From NCBI RefSeq assembly GCF_001411555.2, contig NC_049907.1, positions 9,122,243-9,186,242 of the forward strand: a DNA stretch of 64,000 bases. The letters run 5' to 3'. The notes under the pieces were generated by a model. The model had not been told where the DNA came from and did no database searches. It worked only from the letters and a program-made list of their open reading frames with translations. Of the stretch, positions 58,644 through 64,000 are shown piece by piece. How positions within the stretch are numbered: position 1 is the first letter of the stretch; every line of letters begins with the position of its first letter. Origin of the DNA: Juglans regia (Eukaryota; Streptophyta; Magnoliopsida; Fagales; Juglandaceae). The translations under genes and the position numbers were made by a program.

Positions 58644-58793
58644 AACTCGGGTACAATTCTATGAGTTGAGTAGCATTGCTTGAATGGTAAGATTAGGTTC
58701 CCTGCGGAAGGACTAGGAGCATGCTATTCTCGTGTAAGAACAAAAACTTCCGGACACCATACTGTAAATCCGCCATTAGATTGTACCCGAGTT
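58644..58793. repeat. Inverted-repeat-bounded 150 bp segment
   Basis: AACTCGGGTACAATTCT at 58644-58660 and AGATTGTACCCGAGTT at 58778-58793 are inverted (15-16 matching bases) with about 117 bp between. It could be a small MITE or a long-range hairpin upstream of the GT4 gene. No target duplication is evident. Confidence 0.55.
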
Positions 58794-59066
58794 TGTTGCT
58801 CACAGATTTTTTCCATTCAAAAGTCACAAGAAAATCATTTTTCTCGGTTGACAAATTATGACTACGACTCAATGCACGTTTTCATCGTCCTCGTAACCCC
58901 AATCTCTCTCTTACCTTTCACGTCTCTCATCCTCAACGCACCACCTGTGCCTCACTCGATACTCAAAACATTTACTCTGTTTATATTTGCGGATTTTCTG
59001 TAATCTGAGTTCAATGTTTGTATCGGATTTCAAGCTTTTGTAGTCTAATATTGGATGGGATGCTGA

Positions 59067-62000
59067 ATGGGGTCTCTGGAAGTTGGGATTCCATTGAAGA
59101 GAGACAGCCTTTTCCGCTCTTACTCAGCTGGTAGAACCGAGCGACACCAGTTTTTACAGAGACATAGATCGAGGTTCTCAAGGTTTTTGATTTTCAAGAA
59201 GCTAGATTATCTCCTATGGATATGTACTGTGACTGTGTTCCTCTTCTTAGTGGCGCTCTTCCAGATGTATCTTCCTGGTTCGGTGGTGGAGAAGTCAGGG
59301 GCTTCATTAGGAGAAGATATGGAAGTTAGTTATGCGGATTTCAAGGTTTTGAAGGAAATGGGCGTGATTGATTTTGCGGAGGATGTTCGATTTGAGCCTA
59401 CGAAGGTTTTGGAGAAGTTTCAGAAAGAAGCTAGAGCGGCGAGTCAATATTTTTCTGCTTCCAACAGGACGGTACACCGTTTTGGGTACAGAAAACCCCA
59501 ACTTGCATTGGTCAGTATTCAACTGCTATCAGGAATACCGCAATGAAAAAAGCTGCTATCAAGAATATTTGTGGTTTCTTTTATCGTATTGCATTTTTTC
59601 TGCTTTATCATTTTGCATGGTTGATATTCACTTGGAGGATGGCCTTTTTTACTTGTTTTATTGTTTGCCTGCCTGTTTGATTTCATCTTGTACTTGAAGG
59701 TTTTTGCAGATCTGTTTGTTGATTCACAACAATTACTGATGGTGACAGTTGCCGCTGCTTTGCAGGAGATCGGCTACAAAATTCAGGTAGTTTACTTTCC
59801 ATCAATTTTTTCTTCTATTTTTTTTAGTATCTTGTAGAATATGGTGAAGAAAGTAAAAAATATTTCTAGATATAATGCTTTTTTCCTGATGGGAAGACCA
59901 CAAAATCGTTAGGTTACGAACGGACGTAGTGGGTAGCCAAGAGGTTTGGGATAAACTTTTAACCAAATGTTACAGATAGCATTTGAGCTATAATTTAAAT
60001 TATCATCCCAAATTTTCTCTTTAAGTATGCTTTGGCGACCGTTTTCCACCGTGTTTTCTGTTACTGTGCTTAGTATTCTGGCGTTCCTTGTCATCTCATC
60101 TTCCATTTGTAGGAGTTCATTGTTTTTCATTTTCTGTGGATGTTTTTAATCTGTTACTGTATTCTGAGATCAGAAGGTGCATTTTTCCCCTCTTCTTCTA
60201 TCCCTTGCTCTTATTTTCTATATATACTTATGGAAGTTGTGAATCAAAATTTGGCAATTTTGGAGAGAGACAATGCTATAAAAGCTAAGTACGTGGTAGG
60301 CCTTTACGAGATGGAGTGGGAAAATTTAAGGACTCAGATAATGGGAATTACTTGAGCCTCAGGGAGTTGAGCGATAGTGCTCCCATTCCCTATTCCTAAA
60401 GTGTGGGCAATTTGGGAAACTGTGGTCATGAGGACTCATATATATGTTTTAGGGATGTTTGTGGCATTTGGATGGTTTAAATCATTCCACGCCATTATGT
60501 ATATGCTCCTATGTAATCTTTATCTGTTTTTTTTTATAATTTTTTTTCCATCTTCGTTCGTAAAAAAATCTTTTTATCTTCTAAAGAACTTTTGATATCT
60601 TCTAAAGAATTATATCCAGCTAATTCAGCAGAAATGACTTGAAGTCCTTTCTTTCTTCTGTTTGTCACTGCAGAGTTGCCCATCTCCAAATTAGCTGAGT
60701 CGCGTGTTAGCTAAAAGCATGACCTTATATTCTCTATTTCCTACTATATTATACAAGAAGAATTTTTGTCTTTACATAAATGTAGCATCCGATGATGGCA
60801 TTGCATTTCTTATAATTTTGCAGGTCTTCTCACTTGAAGATGGTCCTGTTCGTGAGATTTGGAGAAAAATAGGAATTCCAATCACGATAATTCAAACATG
60901 TGTTAAGATGCCGATTGTTGTAGATTGGTTAAAGTATGTAACATATGTTGAACTTTGAAGATAATGTTTCATACAGCGGATTGTTTGGATTGAATCAAAT
61001 TGAAGATCCTTTGGCTCCAATTCTTACAAGAACTAGTCTGTAATATAATTAATCCAGAAAGACGAAAGGAAAACCAACTCTCTGTTCCAACTTTCTAGAT
61101 ACTTAACAAGTTGGCACTTTGTTAGTTTCTGTATATTTGGAATCTAATTTGATGTGCCGTGGCAAACTATGTAATTTGATTTGATTTTTTCTTGGCGTCG
61201 TTTGTTTTCGCAGATGAGATAAGATGAGTTGAGATTAAAGTTAAAAATTGAATAAAATATTGTTAGAATATATTTTTTTAATATTATTTTTGTTTTGGGA
61301 TTTGAAAAAGTTGAATTGTTTATTTTATTTTGTATGAGAATTTGGGAAAGTTGTAATGATTAGATGATATGAGATGAGAAGTTTCCTAAAAACAAACGAG
61401 GCCTTAATTGGCGATCAACTAAATATTTCCTTAATTTAGTTTTTTTTGTAAGTACGAATAATTTATTGATCCACATAATTAGGCATGGCTCTTATGTATA
61501 TTTCCTGTATACAAGGACTATGTCTATTTCATTCATATATATAATATCTTTCTTTTACTGATAAAAAAAAAACATAATTGGGCATGGCCCTGGTACATAG
61601 GAAGTATACAAGAGATGAACCTAATTTATTTCCTTAATTTAGTCTCATGATTCTCATGCAAATAGAATTGATACTACATCCATTACGATTGATTTTATCT
61701 ATAGTGATACCCTAAACGCTTGGGGGGTAAATGTGACCACGGTGACTATGCAATTATAAATAAATATGGTTGCTGCAATTTATTAAGTTGTTGCACATGT
61801 CATTTTTTGAATCTGTTAAACTTTGGATATGTATAACATAATGTATATCTTTTGCAGCTATGATGGCATTCTTGTGAGCTCTTTTCAAGCCCAAGGAGTC
61901 TTTTCATGGTAAAATGAGTTGTTTTATTTATGTTTTTGGTGCAATGAACTTCCAAATTTTCAGTGTCACCTGAACTCTCTGGTCTCTTCTCTCATGTACA

Positions 62001-64000
62001 TTCTTCAGTGAAGAAATTAGTTTGTGGAACAGTTAGATCTGAAGATGCTGTTTTGCTACCATTACCTTGAGTTTTTAAAAGCATAAAGAAACAAAGTGAC
62101 AAAAGCACATTTAGATGAATAATTTCCAATAGACTATGTCTTCTCTTCATCCTTAGTTTATTGGTTACTTATAAATAAATCCTCTGTTTATAAGTCGGGT
62201 GCTAGTCATCTCCCACATTTTCGTGGCCTTGGTAATGAGGCATTGGCTGTGTGCTGAGCTATGCATGAAGACCAGAGTTTCTAACATAGGCCAAGTCGAC
62301 CTTAGATTATTTGGTTTAAGGTATCTTGGTTGTCAGCACAAGGGTGGCTGATGAAGATGGCATGACATGGTGGTGCCTCGGGAGCAACTTTTGTAATAAT
62401 GGTCCTAACTCGGGCTTCTAATCTTTCAGGCCAACATCTTGAACCCATTTACCAATTTACCAACTCTGATTATTCTTTTAAACCCATTTACCAATTTAAT
62501 CACTCTGATTATGCTCCATCTGACATCTATCTGTCTCTGATCTGTGCTTTTTTAGCTTCTTTAGTCATATATATTTTTTCTGAACATGTTGGCAATGCTT
62601 GGAATTCCTTCCATCAGCATAGTTATTTTAAAATGAATAATTTTACTTCTATCAGTTTTGAGCAGGAACCTTTCAAGTCATTACCTCTTATATGGACCAT
62701 CCATGAAAGATTGCTTGCTACTCGTTCAAGAAAATATATTTCAGATGGGCAGACTGGCATTTTGAGTGATTGGAAAAGAGTATTCAACCGTTCTACTGTT
62801 GTTGTCTTTCCAAACTATGTACTGCCGGTAATATGTAACAGACAATTTTTTTTTTTTACCGAGACTCATCAGCATCTTATATTAATGATTTGTCACGCTC
62901 ATTAGTTTTGGAAAGGTGCTTCACTGTATTCACTTAGGCCTGTTTGGGAAGTGAGATGATCTCATCTCGCCTCATCTCAAAACTTCTCATAATTTCTTTC
63001 CCAAACATCACTCAAACATAAACACTTTCCAATTTCAAATCTTCAACTTTTTCATCTAATCATTACCTAATCATTACAAATTTCCCAAACTTCCAAATAA
63101 AACACAAAAAAATATAATTTTTTCAAATTTCAAAGCAAAAATAATATTAAAAAAATTACATTATAACAATATTTTAATTTTATAATATTTTTATTCAAAT
63201 TTCTCTCCTTTCCAAAACCCAATAAAACATCTTAATTCAAACCATTTCATTACTATTCACAAATCATTTCACTGCAATTCACATAATTCTCATCTCATTA
63301 CCAAAACATGCCCTTAGAATCTCCTGTGTAACATTGACACTATTCTTGGTTTGTGTATTCCCTTTATATTAGTTTCTTTATCAATTGGGAAGGATTTATC
63401 TGAGTCAGGATATATAGGTAATGTGCAATTATATTATAATCCAATGAAAATCATGTTATGCTGAGTAAAAATGTTGCTGATGTTTTCTTTATTATTGCCT
63501 AATGGGTCACACTTTAAAATAGGTGCTGAAGCTTGTTCTTTTTCTTGTGGCCTGATTTTTTTTCTCTCCTTTCAACAGATGATTTATTCCACATTTGATG
63601 TTGGAAACTTTTTTGTAATTCCTGGTTCTCCTGCTGAGGCATGGGAAGCAGACACAGTAATGGCCTCGCATAAAGATAACTTGCATTTCAGGATGGGTTA
63701 TGAGCCTGAATATGCTGTTATAGCAATTGTGGGTAGCCAATTTTTGTACAAGAGTTTGTGGCTGGAGCATGCAATCATTTTACAGGCTTTATTACCAGTT
63801 GTTTTGGAGTTCCCATTAGATAATAGTTCCAATTCTCAGCTCAAAATCATTGTTCTGAGTGGGGATTCAACAAGTAACTATGGTGCAGTTATTGAGGTAC
63901 ATATCTGCAGAAATGTGGTTCTATCTACTTGTGGATATATTATTTTAAGCTTCTTATTAGTTATCTGGTTGTCCTTAGGAAATTGCTCTAAAATTGAAAT
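59067..64000 (+). CDS. GT4-family glycosyltransferase, 5' part (At4g01210-like)
   Basis: Reconstructed exons: 59067-59510, 59700-59786, 60824-60933, 61858-61908, 62656-62827, 63579-63896 and 63979 to beyond the window. All have GT-AG ends and joining phases, and about 400 residues are visible without a stop. The N-terminus has a TM anchor (LLWICTVTVFLFLVALFQMYL, about residues 50-70) preceded by basic residues (RHRSRFSRFLIFKK), as in a type II Golgi protein. Then RKPQLALVFADLF, LLMVTVAAALQEIGY, VFSLEDGP, VVDWLNYDGILVSS, EPFKSLPLIWTIHERLLATR, VVVFPNYVLP, NFFVIPGSPAEAWEAD and VAIVGSQFLYKSLWLEHA, the beginning of the GT4 C-terminal Rossmann domain. The Arabidopsis relative is about 1,000 residues, so roughly 60% lies outside. 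Acceptor substrate is unknown. Confidence 0.88.
61194..61403. mobile_element. MITE family M1, copy 2 (210 bp)
   Basis: Ends GGCGTCGTTTGTTTTCGCAG and CTAAAAACAAACGAGGCC are inverted. Interior GATGAGATAAGATGAGTTGAG and AATATTATTTTTGTTTTGGG match copy 1. It lies in the 60934-61857 intron of the GT4 gene. The right flank is TTA, the left CTT, so the duplication is imperfect. Confidence 0.8.
62937..63313. mobile_element. MITE M1-related, copy 3 (377 bp, inverted)
   Basis: Ends GGCCTGTTTGGGAAGTGAGA and CATTACCAAAACATGCCC; target duplication TTA at 62934-62936 and 63314-63316, as for PIF/Harbinger. The interior (CTTCAACTTTTTCATCTAATC, ACAAATTTCCCAAACTTCC) is the reverse orientation of copies 1 and 2 and longer. 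It lies in the 62828-63578 intron of the GT4 gene. Confidence 0.85.

Noticed and set aside
62399..62905. 168-residue open frame within the GT4 gene
   Set aside because: Its first two thirds are intron sequence before the acceptor at 62655; only the last part (62656-62827) is a real exon of the GT4 gene.

Overview
This is nuclear DNA from a dicot plant. Genes are split by GT-AG introns, intergenic DNA is AT-rich, and most of the window is transposon sequence: LINE, Copia, Gypsy, hAT and PIF/Harbinger-type MITEs. The MITE family with GGCCTSGTTTG-like ends and the general texture resemble woody Fagales such as walnut relatives. That placement is an impression, not a measurement.

Layout. 1-3.1 kb holds two unrelated tandem arrays (115 bp and 18 bp units), one copy of an interspersed repeat (repeat R) and a GAA microsatellite. 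3.65-7.25 kb is a decayed minus-strand LINE (LINE-A) carrying a tandem duplication and a foldback at its RT active site. 7.8-10.6 kb is a 5'-truncated cyclic nucleotide-gated channel (CNGC) gene on the minus strand. Its splice sites are intact, but two internal TAG codons interrupt it. 12.0-14.1 kb is a solo LTR with a 5 bp target duplication. 15.06-20.79 kb is a full-length minus-strand LINE (LINE-B) with a 14 bp target duplication, an intact ORF1, an ATGA ORF1/ORF2 overlap and one frameshift in ORF2. 20.9-27.3 kb is an older LINE (LINE-C) split by a compact LTR element (21981-23343) that encodes only a Copia-type gag. 27.4-33.5 kb is a dead Gypsy element of Tekay type plus an inverted fragment of its gag. 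33.5-36.6 kb is a second copy of repeat R, split by a 2.5 kb solo LTR, followed by a 100 N assembly gap. 36.7-37.5 kb is an AT-rich 44 bp minisatellite. 37.5-43.4 kb is an hAT transposon with a nearly complete but broken transposase. 44.2-51.2 kb is one LINE inside the remains of another in the opposite orientation.

The gene-bearing end is 52-64 kb. It has an intact four-exon GT77 xylosyltransferase-like gene (MGP4/RGXT type), a tRNA-Gly(TCC) on the minus strand, and the 5' part of a large GT4-family glycosyltransferase resembling Arabidopsis At4g01210; the window ends inside that gene. The GT77 and GT4 genes are in the same order as I recall for their Arabidopsis relatives (At4g01210 beside At4g01220), so this looks like an old microsyntenic block. 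Four MITEs sit around and inside these genes.

The most unusual items are the gag-only LTR element, the LINE with overlapping start and stop codons, the CNGC gene with two amber codons, the inverted gag fragments with complementary deletions, and the palindrome cluster upstream of the hAT transposase. I found no clearly new multi-gene system.
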